From the NCBI RefSeq assembly GCF_001708935.1, contig NZ_MASI01000007.1:1-64000 (forward strand): DNA of 64,000 nt, in the 5' to 3' direction. Below are positions 17,987 through 26,430 of this stretch, in pieces. The DNA comes from Methyloligella halotolerans. GTDB taxonomy: Bacteria > Pseudomonadota > Alphaproteobacteria > Rhizobiales > Methyloligellaceae. Position numbers and translations under genes: made by a program. Each line of letters starts with the position of its first letter. The first letter of the stretch is position 1. Below the pieces are notes generated by a model. It did no database searches. It had not been told where the DNA came from and was given only the letters and a program-made list of their open reading frames with translations.

Positions 17987-20374
17987 TCAGCGCGACCTTG
18001 CCTTCAGCGCCTGGATCAGGGTCTGAAGCTCCTGATTGTCGGGATCGATCTCCGCAAGCCGCTCCGCGTAGACCAGCGCCTTGTCCATCTGGCCGGTCTC
18101 GCTGGCGAAGTTGAGCAGCATCATCAGCGTCTCCCGGTCGTGGGGATGCCGCTCCAGGCTCTCCTCCAGAACCGTCATCGCTTCCTGCTTCCGGCCCATG
18201 GAGTTGAGCCCCACCGCATAGACATAGGCGAAGCGCGGCCGGTCGGGCGCCAGCTCGGCGGCCTTCTTCAAGGCCTCCAGCGCTTCCTCCTGCTGCTTCA
18301 GGCGGACCAATGTCAGGCCGAGAGCATGGTAGATCGCCCCCTCTTCCGGTGCGGCTTCTATGGCCTTTCGCAAAACCTCCGCGCCTTTCTCGTCCTGCCC
18401 CTGCCGGCGATAGAGATCGGCGAGATTGACCGCCGCAGTTCCGTAGGCCGGATTGAGCCTGAGCGCGGCTTCGTACTCCTGCTCGGCCTCGTCGAGCCGC
18501 CCTTGGCGAACGTAGAAATCTGCCAGACGCCCGCGGGATTCCGGCCGGTCCGCGTTCAAATTCTGAGCGGCGACGAATGCCTCCTGAGCCCGCTTCAGGG
18601 CATCCTTTTGGCGCCGGGAAAGAGCATCGAGCGGCGCCCCCGCCAGAAGCTCGCCCGCCCGCATTCGCACGCTGCGAACCGGATCGTCGAGCAGCGGCGA
18701 GACCACAGGCCAGGCCTGATCGGGCGGCAGGGTGCTCAGGCTCTCCAGCGCCCCGAGCCGGACGATGGGATCGGGATCGGAGAGCGCCGCCTGGGCGGCC
18801 TGGAACGTCTTCTCGGTCAGCGGCGGTGGAAGCGCGGCCAAGGCGCTACCCCGCACGAAGCCGGGCAAGGTTCCGTCCCGAGCCACCGCGGCGAGTTCGT
18901 CAGCCGCACCCGGTTTGCCTTCCCATAGATGATGGAACGCCGCCCCGTAGGTCTGGAAGCCTTTCCGTTCCGGCCCGAACCATTCCTCGATCGCCGTGGC
19001 CGCCCAGGCCGGCGACTTGTCCTGATGGCAGTCGTTACAGGCATTGGACGTGCCGAGCTCCACGGAAAGATCGGGGCGCGGGATGCGGAAGCTGTGATCG
19101 TGGCGCTCATCGATCACCATGAAGGTGTGGGCGGGCATGTGGCAGGAGATGCAGTCCGGCCGCTCCGAAGCCACCACTTGGCTGTGATGGGTATGGCTTT
19201 TGGTAGCGAGGTCTGCCGAATGGCATTGAAGGCAGACCGCCTCGCCCTTCGCCCGCAGATGCCCGCTGTGAGGCTCGTGGCAATCGCTGCACGTCACCCC
19301 CGCGGCGAACATCTTGCTCTGCTTGAACGAGCCGTAATTGAAGACCTCTCCCTCCATCTGCCCGTCGGCCTGGAAGGCCCCTTCGGAGATGAGATTCGCC
19401 AAGTGGGTGTCGGAGAGCGGCTGGCCAGGCTCCCAATCCTCGGAGATCTGTGAGCGCAAGGCGTGGCAGCGGCCGCAGGTCTCGACCTCCACCCGCAAGG
19501 GTTTCGGAGGCTTGCTCCGCACCGGCAGCCCGGTCTCGGGATCTTGGTGCCAGGAAACGCCGTCCCGTTCGTCGAACAGCGCAACCAAGCCCTTCTTGGG
19601 ATCGTCGCGGTCGCCCTCGCCTTTTGCCCATGCGACGTGGCCGGAGCCTTTACCGTGACACGCCTCGCAGCCGACGCTGATCTCCTTCCAGGAGGTGGCG
19701 AACCTGTCGGTGTTGGAATCGTAGTTCTTCTTCACGCCCGTCGAGTGGCACTCGGCGCACATGAAATTCCAGTTCTGCTCCAGCTTCGTCCAATGGAGCT
19801 GATCGGCGTGATCGATATGCTCGTCGGGATAGAGGTGGAACCAGCGCTGGCCGCCCTCCGCTTTAGGCCGGCTATCCCAGGCGAGCGGCAGGGCCTGGAT
19901 ACGGCCATCAGGAAACGCCACCAGATATTGCTGCAAGGGATCGAGGCCGAAAGTGTACTTCACCTCGAACGTGCCGAGCTTGCCGTCCCGGCCATCGGTC
20001 TCGACGAAGAACTTGCCGTCCTTTTTGAAGAAGCGGGACGTCGTGCCGAAATAGTCGAAGCTGGCGTCGTCGAAATCGCCCAGCACGGTCGCGTCCGTCG
20101 CATGGTCCATGGCGTGGGCATGCTGGGACGGTGCCCATGCGGTGCCCGCGGCCTCGTGACATCCGGCGCAGGTCTCGGTCCCGACGAAATGAAGCCCCGA
20201 GGACTCCGGCTTCGGAGGACTGGCCAGCACAGCGTCTTGCCAGCTTGCCACCGATCCAACACCGAGAAGGATGAGTGCGAAAATCGCGAGGGTAAGCGGA
20301 CGCAGTAGGAAAGCAGCCGCCCCGCGGAGCTTCTGCAGACCAGCCCCAATCCAATCTGGAAGGCGCCGGGACAT
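17987..20374 (-). CDS. Octaheme cytochrome c with HEAT and TPR repeats
   Basis: A 795-residue exported or membrane-anchored protein. One hydrophobic segment (about residues 28-46, FALILLGVGSVASWQDAV) is a signal peptide or anchor. The first 430 residues carry eight CxxCH haem sites: CAGCH, CAECH, CEACH, CGRCH, CSDCH, CLQCH, CISCH and CNDCH. HEAT-like units follow (ALSDPDPIVRLGALESL, LLDDPVRSVRMRAGELL), then about six TPR units (residues 575-795). The haems point to a multihaem electron carrier or reductase, and the repeats to a docking surface. It starts 6 nt after a beta-barrel gene on the same strand, so the two are probably cotranscribed. ATG 20374 is preferred to the TTG one codon earlier. 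The electron donor and acceptor are unknown. Confidence 0.88.
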   Translation of the reverse strand: MSRRLPDWIGAGLQKLRGAAAFLLRPLTLAIFALILLGVGSVASWQDAVLASPPKPESSGLHFVGTETCAGCHEAAGTAWAPSQHAHAMDHATDATVLGDFDDASFDYFGTTSRFFKKDGKFFVETDGRDGKLGTFEVKYTFGLDPLQQYLVAFPDGRIQALPLAWDSRPKAEGGQRWFHLYPDEHIDHADQLHWTKLEQNWNFMCAECHSTGVKKNYDSNTDRFATSWKEISVGCEACHGKGSGHVAWAKGEGDRDDPKKGLVALFDERDGVSWHQDPETGLPVRSKPPKPLRVEVETCGRCHALRSQISEDWEPGQPLSDTHLANLISEGAFQADGQMEGEVFNYGSFKQSKMFAAGVTCSDCHEPHSGHLRAKGEAVCLQCHSADLATKSHTHHSQVVASERPDCISCHMPAHTFMVIDERHDHSFRIPRPDLSVELGTSNACNDCHQDKSPAWAATAIEEWFGPERKGFQTYGAAFHHLWEGKPGAADELAAVARDGTLPGFVRGSALAALPPPLTEKTFQAAQAALSDPDPIVRLGALESLSTLPPDQAWPVVSPLLDDPVRSVRMRAGELLAGAPLDALSRRQKDALKRAQEAFVAAQNLNADRPESRGRLADFYVRQGRLDEAEQEYEAALRLNPAYGTAAVNLADLYRRQGQDEKGAEVLRKAIEAAPEEGAIYHALGLTLVRLKQQEEALEALKKAAELAPDRPRFAYVYAVGLNSMGRKQEAMTVLEESLERHPHDRETLMMLLNFASETGQMDKALVYAERLAEIDPDNQELQTLIQALKARSR

Positions 20375-20380
20375 CAAAAC

Positions 20381-21517
20381 TCACCAGCGGAAGGCGATCT
20401 CCGCGACCGGGCCGTGCAGCACCACGTCCACCCCCCGGCTGCCGCCGAAATCTCTGTCGTCGTAAAGCAATCCGAGGGCGCGATAGCCGATAGAGCTGGT
20501 GGTGTCGAAGCCAAACAGGGTCCCTTCCCGGTCATATGTCAGCTGTACTTGCCAGCTTAGATTGCGATCGGCGTTGAAGCCGCCAATATCGCCCGTGAAG
20601 GTGACCGCCTCGCCGTCCTTGAATTCATGGGACACGCGGGTCGCGATCACCGGATCGACCCATTGCATCACACCAGTCGTTGCGAATGCGTAATTTCCGT
20701 CGCCGCCGCCGTTCGAAAGGACGAGTTGCCGCTGCAGAAGCGCGAGCCGGAAGTCCTGCACCGCCTCGATCGCGGCAAGAGCCTGGCCACGCCGATCCAC
20801 CCGGCTGAGCCGGTTCTCCAGCCGTTCGGCCCGTTGCTGCGCGTCTTTGGAGGAGGCGCGCGAGATCCGGCGATTCAAAAGCCTGTCCCGCAAGGTGTTC
20901 AGCTGCGCCAGCGTCTCCGTTCGCTCCTGTCGGTCCTCGATCCTGTTGATCCGCGTCTCGATCCGATCGAGCCAGCTTGCCAGGCTCCGGTTGGTCGAGA
21001 TCCCGAGCGAGATCCCCAGATCGGCTTCCTGGCGGACCCACCGCGCCCCGCCACCGAACGAGATCTTGGTGTCGCCATAGGCCGACGGCAGGTCGTAGAC
21101 CTCGTAGAGAGCGCCGGCCTGATAGACGCCGAAGCGGTAATCGAGATAGGCCGCGGCGTTGGCCTGGAGCGTCAGATCGGCCGGCAGGTCGATCTCGCCC
21201 ACCACATCGCCGTCCATGCCGAAATCCGCATAGAGGATGTCCGCGTAGAAGGTGAACCGGTCCTTGCGGGCCTCGAACGTGGTGGTCAGTCCGAACTTCG
21301 CCGCGTCGATCAGGTCTCCAGGCGTGGCGTAGACATCGAACTCCAGGTCGTTCGCGCTGACGTCCCCGTCAACCCAGATCGCCCAGGCGTAGGAACCGAC
21401 TTCGTACTCCCAACCCTGGACGCCCTCGATTGTCGCGCTCTCGGCCTTCGCGCCATCCGCCGCCAGAAATGGCAGCAGGAGCAGGCCGAGCGAGAGTCCC
21501 CAAACTCTCCACACCAT
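20381..21517 (-). CDS. Outer-membrane beta-barrel protein with internal coiled coil
   Basis: A 378-residue exported protein with a signal peptide ending near GAKAES. It shows alternating aromatic/hydrophobic strands before and after a central charged helical block of about 90 residues (roughly 180-270: LDRIETRINRIEDRQERTET, later AERLENRLSRVDRRGQ), and ends with a terminal strand VAEIAFRW, the aromatic C-terminus typical of barrels inserted by BAM. The family was not recognised beyond that. The coiled coil in a barrel is unusual and could extend into the periplasm or outside. Being the direct upstream partner of the octaheme gene, it may be the porin half of an electron conduit, but a simple surface protein is possible. 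Confidence 0.72.
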   Translation of the reverse strand: MVWRVWGLSLGLLLLPFLAADGAKAESATIEGVQGWEYEVGSYAWAIWVDGDVSANDLEFDVYATPGDLIDAAKFGLTTTFEARKDRFTFYADILYADFGMDGDVVGEIDLPADLTLQANAAAYLDYRFGVYQAGALYEVYDLPSAYGDTKISFGGGARWVRQEADLGISLGISTNRSLASWLDRIETRINRIEDRQERTETLAQLNTLRDRLLNRRISRASSKDAQQRAERLENRLSRVDRRGQALAAIEAVQDFRLALLQRQLVLSNGGGDGNYAFATTGVMQWVDPVIATRVSHEFKDGEAVTFTGDIGGFNADRNLSWQVQLTYDREGTLFGFDTTSSIGYRALGLLYDDRDFGGSRGVDVVLHGPVAEIAFRW

Positions 21518-21562
21518 TTCCGTTCCCCCGGGATTCCTGGATCAGGACCATGCCGGAAATAA

Positions 21563-21594
21563 TAAGGGGAGCGCCGAGATTCGCGCTCCCCTTA
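21563..21594 (-). terminator. Strong hairpin terminator after the first sulfatase
   Basis: A perfect 12-bp inverted repeat (arms TAAGGGGAGCGC and GCGCTCCCCTTA) with an 8-nt loop, followed on the minus strand by TTATTATTT. It lies 107 nt beyond the stop of the sulfatase at 21701 and 46 nt before the beta-barrel start, so it separates the sulfatase transcript from the barrel/octaheme unit. Confidence 0.75.
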
Positions 21595-21700
21595 CCGCCT
21601 GCCAAGGCAGGAATCTGGATCGTCTGTGTTCGCTGCGCCACAGTCCGGCGCCGCGAAGCCGGGGGCCGTCGAAGGCCGCTAGCTCAGGAGAACAAAGCGC

Positions 21701-23557
21701 CTATTCGGCGTTGGTCTTCAGCTTCTTCTCCTCGTTCTCCTTCCACAGCTCCAGGCTCATCGTCGCGTCTTCCTTGACCTCCGGAATCATGTCGTACATG
21801 GGCGGATTGTTGGACAGGAAGCTGGTGGAGAATTTCGGCGGATATTTCTCCAGCTCGAGCATGTAGTCGCCAAGCGCGTAGCCGACCGGCACCGTCAGCG
21901 GAAGATGCCGGACGCCGATGCTCACATCCTCTTTCGGGTTGGTGTAGAGGTTCACCATGACGGCACCGCCCGTATCGGTCGTCACCGGTCCGGAGAACCC
22001 GCCCGTGTAGCCGCGCTTGAAGAACCCGTCCTCGAGTTCGGCTGTGATGGTGACCTTGAATTCGTCCACCCGCACGGCCGACAGATACTGGTTCAACGTA
22101 TAGATGCGCGCCTTGCGAGCCGACTGGCCTTCGGTGGCAAGCAGGAAGCCGGTCTGGTCGACACCGTCGACATAGCGCTTGGACGGCACGTATTTGGCCA
22201 GCTCCTTGCCCGGCGCCCCGGCGATGCCGATGAAGGTGTTGAAGATATCGGCCTGATCGAACAGCCCTTCCGAACGGCGCGGGGCGATCATGTCCTTCCA
22301 ATAGACGAACATGGGCGCACGCACGCCGCCCTCCCAGCTGGATCCCTTGCAGCCGCGGAACGGCGTCTGGCCGTGGGGCGGGATCTCGCATTCCGGACCG
22401 TTATCCGAGGTCAGCAGGATGATGGTGTTCTCAAGCTGTCCGGTCTCCTTCAGCTTGTCGACCAGCCGCTTGAACACATCGTCCATGTGGACCATGCAGT
22501 CGCTATAGACCGTGCGGGCCCGCGATTTGCCGGCCCATTCCTTGTTCGGATAGTTGTCGAAATGGCAGCCCCGGGTCGCGTGATACAGGAAGAACGGCTT
22601 GTCGCTATCCTTCTGCTTCTCGATGAAATCCGTGCTGACCTTGGTCCAGACCTCGTCCAGTTCCTTGATGTAGTCGAGATCGATGAGCTTCAGGTCTTCG
22701 CACTTGTCCTTGTCCGACGGGCTGCAGTTCACATCGTAGTGACTGAAGCCCTTCTCCTGCATCATCTTGAAGCGAGCGGGGCTCAGCGCGATTTCGGGGT
22801 TGAAGTACATATCGCGCCACTCGGTGTACATGTCCGAGACGCCGAGGAAGCCGCGGTAATTGTCGTAGCCGACATTCTGCGGCAGCGAGCCTTTGTTCTC
22901 GCCCATATGCCACTTGCCGACGCCTTGCGTGGTGTAGCCGAGCTTCTTCAGGACCTCCGGCATGGTGACGGCGCCGTCGAGCCCCCCGGGCTCGCCATAC
23001 ATCGGCGGCCGCAGCAGACCGTGATGCAACGGAATCTGACCGGTGTGGATCGTGGCGCGGCTCGGGCTGCAGGACGGCGTGGAATAGGCCGAGGTCAGCA
23101 CAAGCCCATCCGCAGCCAGCGCGTCCATGTTCGGCGTCGGATGACCGACGGCGATGCCGCCGCCATTGAAGCCCGGGTCCATCCAGCCGACATCGTCCAG
23201 CAGGAAGACCAGGAAGTTCGGCTTCTTGCCGCCGTTCTTCTCGATGAACTTGGCGAGCTTGTCGGCGGCTTCCTTATCCTGCTCCGGATGCTGGATCACG
23301 CCGTACATGTTGGGCGCGGGCTTCACGGTGTTCAGGTGAATGTACTGGTCGGGATGATCGTAGCCCGGCGCATCGGTCGGGCCCGTTGTGGCGCCGCGAA
23401 TGTTCGTGCCCGAAGCCTCCAAGGGCTGCGTGGTTGCGGCAGCGCTGATGCCCTCGTCCGGCGCGGTGGAGCTTTCGCTATCCTGCGCCGAGGCGCCGAC
23501 GCTGGCCGAACAGAGCAGCGCCAGGGCCGCCGCGGCGGCCAGCCAAAATCGTGTCAT
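21701..23557 (-). CDS. Exported arylsulfatase
   Basis: A 618-residue type I sulfatase with a signal peptide (MTRFWLAAAAALALLCSA ... SVGASAQ), thus periplasmic or secreted. The formylglycine motif is CSPSRATIHTG with Cys163, which a formylglycine-generating enzyme must oxidise. Metal and substrate residues are recognisable: FLLDDVGWMD (Asp pair), GKWHMG (Lys/His) and LLTSDNGPE (Asp/Asn). It hydrolyses sulfate esters, and the substrate is unknown. I chose ATG 23557 because GGAGAG precedes it and a clean signal peptide begins there; the open frame extends 29 codons further with no ribosome site. A second sulfatase gene lies upstream on the same strand, behind its own terminator. No maturase gene is in the window. 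Confidence 0.93.
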   Translation of the reverse strand: MTRFWLAAAAALALLCSASVGASAQDSESSTAPDEGISAAATTQPLEASGTNIRGATTGPTDAPGYDHPDQYIHLNTVKPAPNMYGVIQHPEQDKEAADKLAKFIEKNGGKKPNFLVFLLDDVGWMDPGFNGGGIAVGHPTPNMDALAADGLVLTSAYSTPSCSPSRATIHTGQIPLHHGLLRPPMYGEPGGLDGAVTMPEVLKKLGYTTQGVGKWHMGENKGSLPQNVGYDNYRGFLGVSDMYTEWRDMYFNPEIALSPARFKMMQEKGFSHYDVNCSPSDKDKCEDLKLIDLDYIKELDEVWTKVSTDFIEKQKDSDKPFFLYHATRGCHFDNYPNKEWAGKSRARTVYSDCMVHMDDVFKRLVDKLKETGQLENTIILLTSDNGPECEIPPHGQTPFRGCKGSSWEGGVRAPMFVYWKDMIAPRRSEGLFDQADIFNTFIGIAGAPGKELAKYVPSKRYVDGVDQTGFLLATEGQSARKARIYTLNQYLSAVRVDEFKVTITAELEDGFFKRGYTGGFSGPVTTDTGGAVMVNLYTNPKEDVSIGVRHLPLTVPVGYALGDYMLELEKYPPKFSTSFLSNNPPMYDMIPEVKEDATMSLELWKENEEKKLKTNAE

Positions 23558-23728
23558 GATGCCTCTCTCCCAAAACGTCTCGCAATTAGTCTCCTCGAGA
23601 GGCTGAACAGCACGATGACAACACCCCCATGGATCGAATCGCATTTCTGTATCGCGGCATTATTGCAGCCCTGCCTCGCACATCAACCGCAGGTCGGTCG
23701 GCATCCCAAACGGAGCGTTAAATTGGAG

Positions 23729-23757
23729 ACGGCCGCCCCGCGAGCAGGGGCGGCCGT
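23729..23757 (-). terminator. GC-rich hairpin terminator after the second sulfatase
   Basis: A perfect 11-bp inverted repeat ACGGCCGCCCC / GGGGCGGCCGT with a 7-nt loop, 30 nt beyond the minus-strand stop of the gene at 23787. The T-rich tail is weak (CTCCAATTT). The same core recurs at 25723-25749. Confidence 0.65.
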
Positions 23758-23786
23758 CCGAATATTCGAAGCTGTCGGCGGATCGG

Positions 23787-25430
23787 TTATTGGCCGCTGG
23801 CCGCGTTTTCGATCTGCTTCTGAACCTTCTCCAGGTTGAACGAACCTGGACTCTGGCTCGGCGGATAGTCCTCCATCGTCTGGAGGAACCTGGTGGCTAT
23901 GGCCTGGAGCGGCACGACCACGAATGCCCGTTGCAAGAACCAGTCGTTGTAGGTGTTCGAATTGTGCTGCGCTCTCTCGAACGGATCACGCCGCAAATTG
24001 AACAGGAGCGGGACCCGCAGCTCGACGAACGGCTCACGCCATAGCTGCAGCCCCTCGGCGCGCTGCTCCTGGAAGACCGCCTTCCAGTCGTCATAGCGCA
24101 TGGCGACGATCGCGCCATCGTCATTTACGTAGACCATCTCGTGCCGGGGGGAGTCCTCCACAGCGCCGGTGAAGTAGTCCAGCATGTTGATGCCATCGAT
24201 GTAGTTCCGGTAGTTCCTCCCCTCCAGTTCGACGCCTTCGAGGAGCTTGGCCTTCATCTCCGGATCCCCGCCGATCGCGGCGAAGGTCGGCAGCATGTCC
24301 TCGTGGCCGACGATGCCGTTGAGGGTCTTGTCCGCCGGGAAATGCCCGGGCCAGCGGAAGAAGGTCGGCACACGGTAGGCGCCTTCCCAGTTGGAATTCT
24401 TCTCGGAGCGGAACATCGTGGTGCCGCCATCCGGCCAGCCGTTGTAATGCGGCCCGTTATCGGTGGAATACATCACCACCGTGTTGTCGGCGATGCCGAG
24501 CTCGTCGAGCAGATCGAGCAGCTCGCCGACATGCATGTCATGCTCGACCATGCCGTCGTGATACTCGTTGCCGCTCGGTCCCGACAGGCCCGTATGCTCC
24601 TTCTTGACGTGGGTATAGAGATGCATGCGGGTGCCGTTCCACCAGACGAAGAATGGCTCGCCGTCGCTGACCGCCTGCTTGATGAAATCCTTCGCAGCGG
24701 CGACGGTCTCGTCGTCGATGGTCTCCATCCGCTTTCGCGTCAGCGCCCCGGTGTCCTCGCATTCCTGCTTGCCCCAGGCGCCGAAGCGGGGGTCGTCCTC
24801 TCTCGTCGAGACCTCCTCGGTCGCAGTGCATTTCAACACCCCGCGCGGCCCGAATCTCGCTTTGAATTTAGGATCCTTGGGATAGTCGCGATGCTCCGGC
24901 TCTTCTTCCGCGTTCAGGTGGTAGAGATTGCCGAAGAACATATCGAACCCATGCACCGTCGGTAGATGCTCGTTGCGGTCGCCCTGATGGTTCTTGCCGA
25001 ACTGGCCGGTCGAATATCCGAGGCTCTTCATCACCGTGGCGATGGTGACGTCGGAGTCCTGCCAGCCCTCCTTGGCGCCGGGCAGCCCCACCTTCGTCAT
25101 CCCGGTGCGCACCGGAACGTTGCCTCCGATGAAGGCGGCGCGGCCGGCCGTGCAGGATTGCTGCGCGTAATAGTCGGTGAAGGACAGGCCTTCGTCGGCG
25201 ATGCGGTCAATATTGGGCGTTTCGTAGCCCATCATCCCGCGATTGTTGTGGCTGACGTTCCAGAGGCCGATGTCATCGCCCCAGATCACGAGGATGTTCG
25301 GCTTTGCCGGTTGTTCCGAAGTCTCCGAATTCGCGGATTTCTCCGTGTCCTCCGGGGTCTGGGCCAAAGCCGGACTGGAGAGGACGAAAGCGGCCGAGAG
25401 AAAGAGGGCCGCCAAGGCTGCAACTTTCAT
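23787..25430 (-). CDS. Exported sulfatase with CTAGR active-site variant
   Basis: A 547-residue sulfatase-family protein with a signal peptide (ends ALAQ). It has the metal-binding DD in LVIWGDDIG, the Lys/His pair in GKNHQGD and the second metal motif STDNGPHYN. The modification site is QSCTAGRAAF with Cys93: Ala replaces the usual Pro of CxPxR, and Gly replaces Ser. CxAxR is an accepted variant for some sulfatases, so activity is likely but less certain than for the neighbour. A strong Shine-Dalgarno AAGGAGG precedes the ATG. It differs enough from the sulfatase at 21701 to suggest different substrates. The closest families by feel are choline- or arylsulfatases of Proteobacteria; this was not tested. 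Confidence 0.9.
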   Translation of the reverse strand: MKVAALAALFLSAAFVLSSPALAQTPEDTEKSANSETSEQPAKPNILVIWGDDIGLWNVSHNNRGMMGYETPNIDRIADEGLSFTDYYAQQSCTAGRAAFIGGNVPVRTGMTKVGLPGAKEGWQDSDVTIATVMKSLGYSTGQFGKNHQGDRNEHLPTVHGFDMFFGNLYHLNAEEEPEHRDYPKDPKFKARFGPRGVLKCTATEEVSTREDDPRFGAWGKQECEDTGALTRKRMETIDDETVAAAKDFIKQAVSDGEPFFVWWNGTRMHLYTHVKKEHTGLSGPSGNEYHDGMVEHDMHVGELLDLLDELGIADNTVVMYSTDNGPHYNGWPDGGTTMFRSEKNSNWEGAYRVPTFFRWPGHFPADKTLNGIVGHEDMLPTFAAIGGDPEMKAKLLEGVELEGRNYRNYIDGINMLDYFTGAVEDSPRHEMVYVNDDGAIVAMRYDDWKAVFQEQRAEGLQLWREPFVELRVPLLFNLRRDPFERAQHNSNTYNDWFLQRAFVVVPLQAIATRFLQTMEDYPPSQSPGSFNLEKVQKQIENAASGQ

Positions 25431-25783
25431 TATCTCCTCCTTAGATCACAATGGCCTCCGTCCCCATCTTCGCGGTCCTTGACCGCGCACGTTTGTATTG
25501 GCGCCAATCCCCATCGCCCGTCGCCCGATGACGCGTGAAAGTATGCTCGGGTGGCGAGCTGCCCAGCCGCCGTAGATAGCGCCGTCCTGACCGTGACGCC
25601 GCCGCGCGACGTGCGGGGCCAACCGCCGACCATATTAGCATCGGCCGGATGCGTACCCTGTTCACTTTTTGCATGAGCGGTGGGAGGGCTTCGCCCGCAA
25701 GACAGCCCGGAAGACATGGAAACGGCCGCCCCCGATCCGGGGACGGCCGCTGCCGTAATACAGTCAGAAATTATTCGGTCGCG
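25431..25783. other. 353-bp intergenic region with no gene
   Basis: Between the second sulfatase start and the small exported protein. It holds the Shine-Dalgarno and presumably the promoter of the sulfatase at its left end, and a terminator hairpin (25723-25749) at its right end. Short frames crossing it show no start with a ribosome site and no recognisable product, and I see no other structure. Confidence 0.5.
25723..25749 (-). terminator. GC-rich hairpin after the small exported protein gene
   Basis: CGGCCG and CCCCG pair with CGGGG and CGGCCG around a C/A mismatch and a 3-nt loop, 35 nt beyond the minus-strand stop at 25784. The core ACGGCCGCCCC is shared with the terminator at 23729, so they may have a common origin. 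Confidence 0.55.
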
Positions 25784-26005
25784 CTATTTGTGGCACTTGG
25801 TCATGCCTTCCATGGCCATATGCGCATCCTTCTCGGTCTTGTAGGTGCCCATCATGGCGAACTTGTCGGTGTCCGACGGCACCTTCGTCGCCATCGAGCA
25901 GGTGCCCTTGTCGTTGTCGAACATGATGTAGAACGGACCGGCCATGGCGAAAGCCGGAGCCGTGAACGCGCCGATCAGGGCGGCGGCGAGGAGAAGCTGT
26001 TTCAT
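25784..26005 (-). CDS. Small exported protein, unknown function
   Basis: A 73-residue protein with a clear signal peptide (MKQLLLAAALIGAFTAPAFA). The mature 53 residues contain two cysteines (GTCSMATKVP and the near-terminal TKCHK) that could form one disulfide, several methionines (FAMMGTY, AHMAMEGMTK) and the phrase FYIMFDNDKGTC. Short periplasmic proteins of this kind are common in Hyphomicrobiales without known function. AAGGA precedes the ATG by about 9 nt, and a hairpin terminator follows. The Met/Cys/His content would suit metal binding, but nothing shows it. Confidence 0.75.
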   Translation of the reverse strand: MKQLLLAAALIGAFTAPAFAMAGPFYIMFDNDKGTCSMATKVPSDTDKFAMMGTYKTEKDAHMAMEGMTKCHK

Positions 26006-26183
26006 TTGGTTTTCCTTCGTTGGGCTGGGGGGTGTTTCGAACGAAGGAATCGTATCAGCGCCATTGGCCGGCGGTGGTCACACCTCGGTCGAGCGCCATC
26101 ACAACGCGGTGCGAATACGAGCACGGAAGATCACGGGCGCGTGTCGTTAATGTCGGAGAAGCGTCACACTCGAGAGCCGAGGC

Positions 26184-26270
26184 TGGTGCGGACGGCGGGG
26201 GTCGAACCCGCACGGGCTTTCGCCCTCAGGATTTTAAGTCCTGTGTGTCTACCAATTCCACCACGTCCGC
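26184..26270 (-). tRNA. tRNA-Leu (UAA anticodon)
   Basis: On the minus strand the 87-nt sequence folds as a class II tRNA: acceptor arms GCGGACG / CGTCCGC, D arm with AATTGGTAGAC, anticodon stem CAGGA/TCCTG enclosing CTTAAAA (anticodon TAA), a long variable arm GAGGGCGAAAGCCC, and a T arm with GGTTCGACCCC. The discriminator A and CCA are encoded (26184-26187). The long variable arm and A73 are leucine features. No integrase or repeated tRNA end is seen beside it. Confidence 0.97.
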
Positions 26271-26430
26271 ATTGCGCCTCTGCACGTTCCGGGCCGGCCA
26301 CCCACATTCGGTGGCGGCGCAATCACGCTGTTTTGCCGTTTTTGGGCGCGCTTGCATACCCGGTTGAAAGAAGGCGAACGTCATGAAGGGACGGCGGACC
26401 TGGACGCCTCGCGACGTTCTCGCATCGATT

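Noticed and set aside
21905..23839. 644-codon + strand frame over the first sulfatase
   Set aside because: It is a shadow of a real sulfatase with CSPSR motif. It lacks a ribosome site and recognisable domains.
26184..26430. Integration site or mobile element at tRNA-Leu
   Set aside because: No integrase gene and no repeat of the tRNA 3' end within the window; flanking genes are ordinary.
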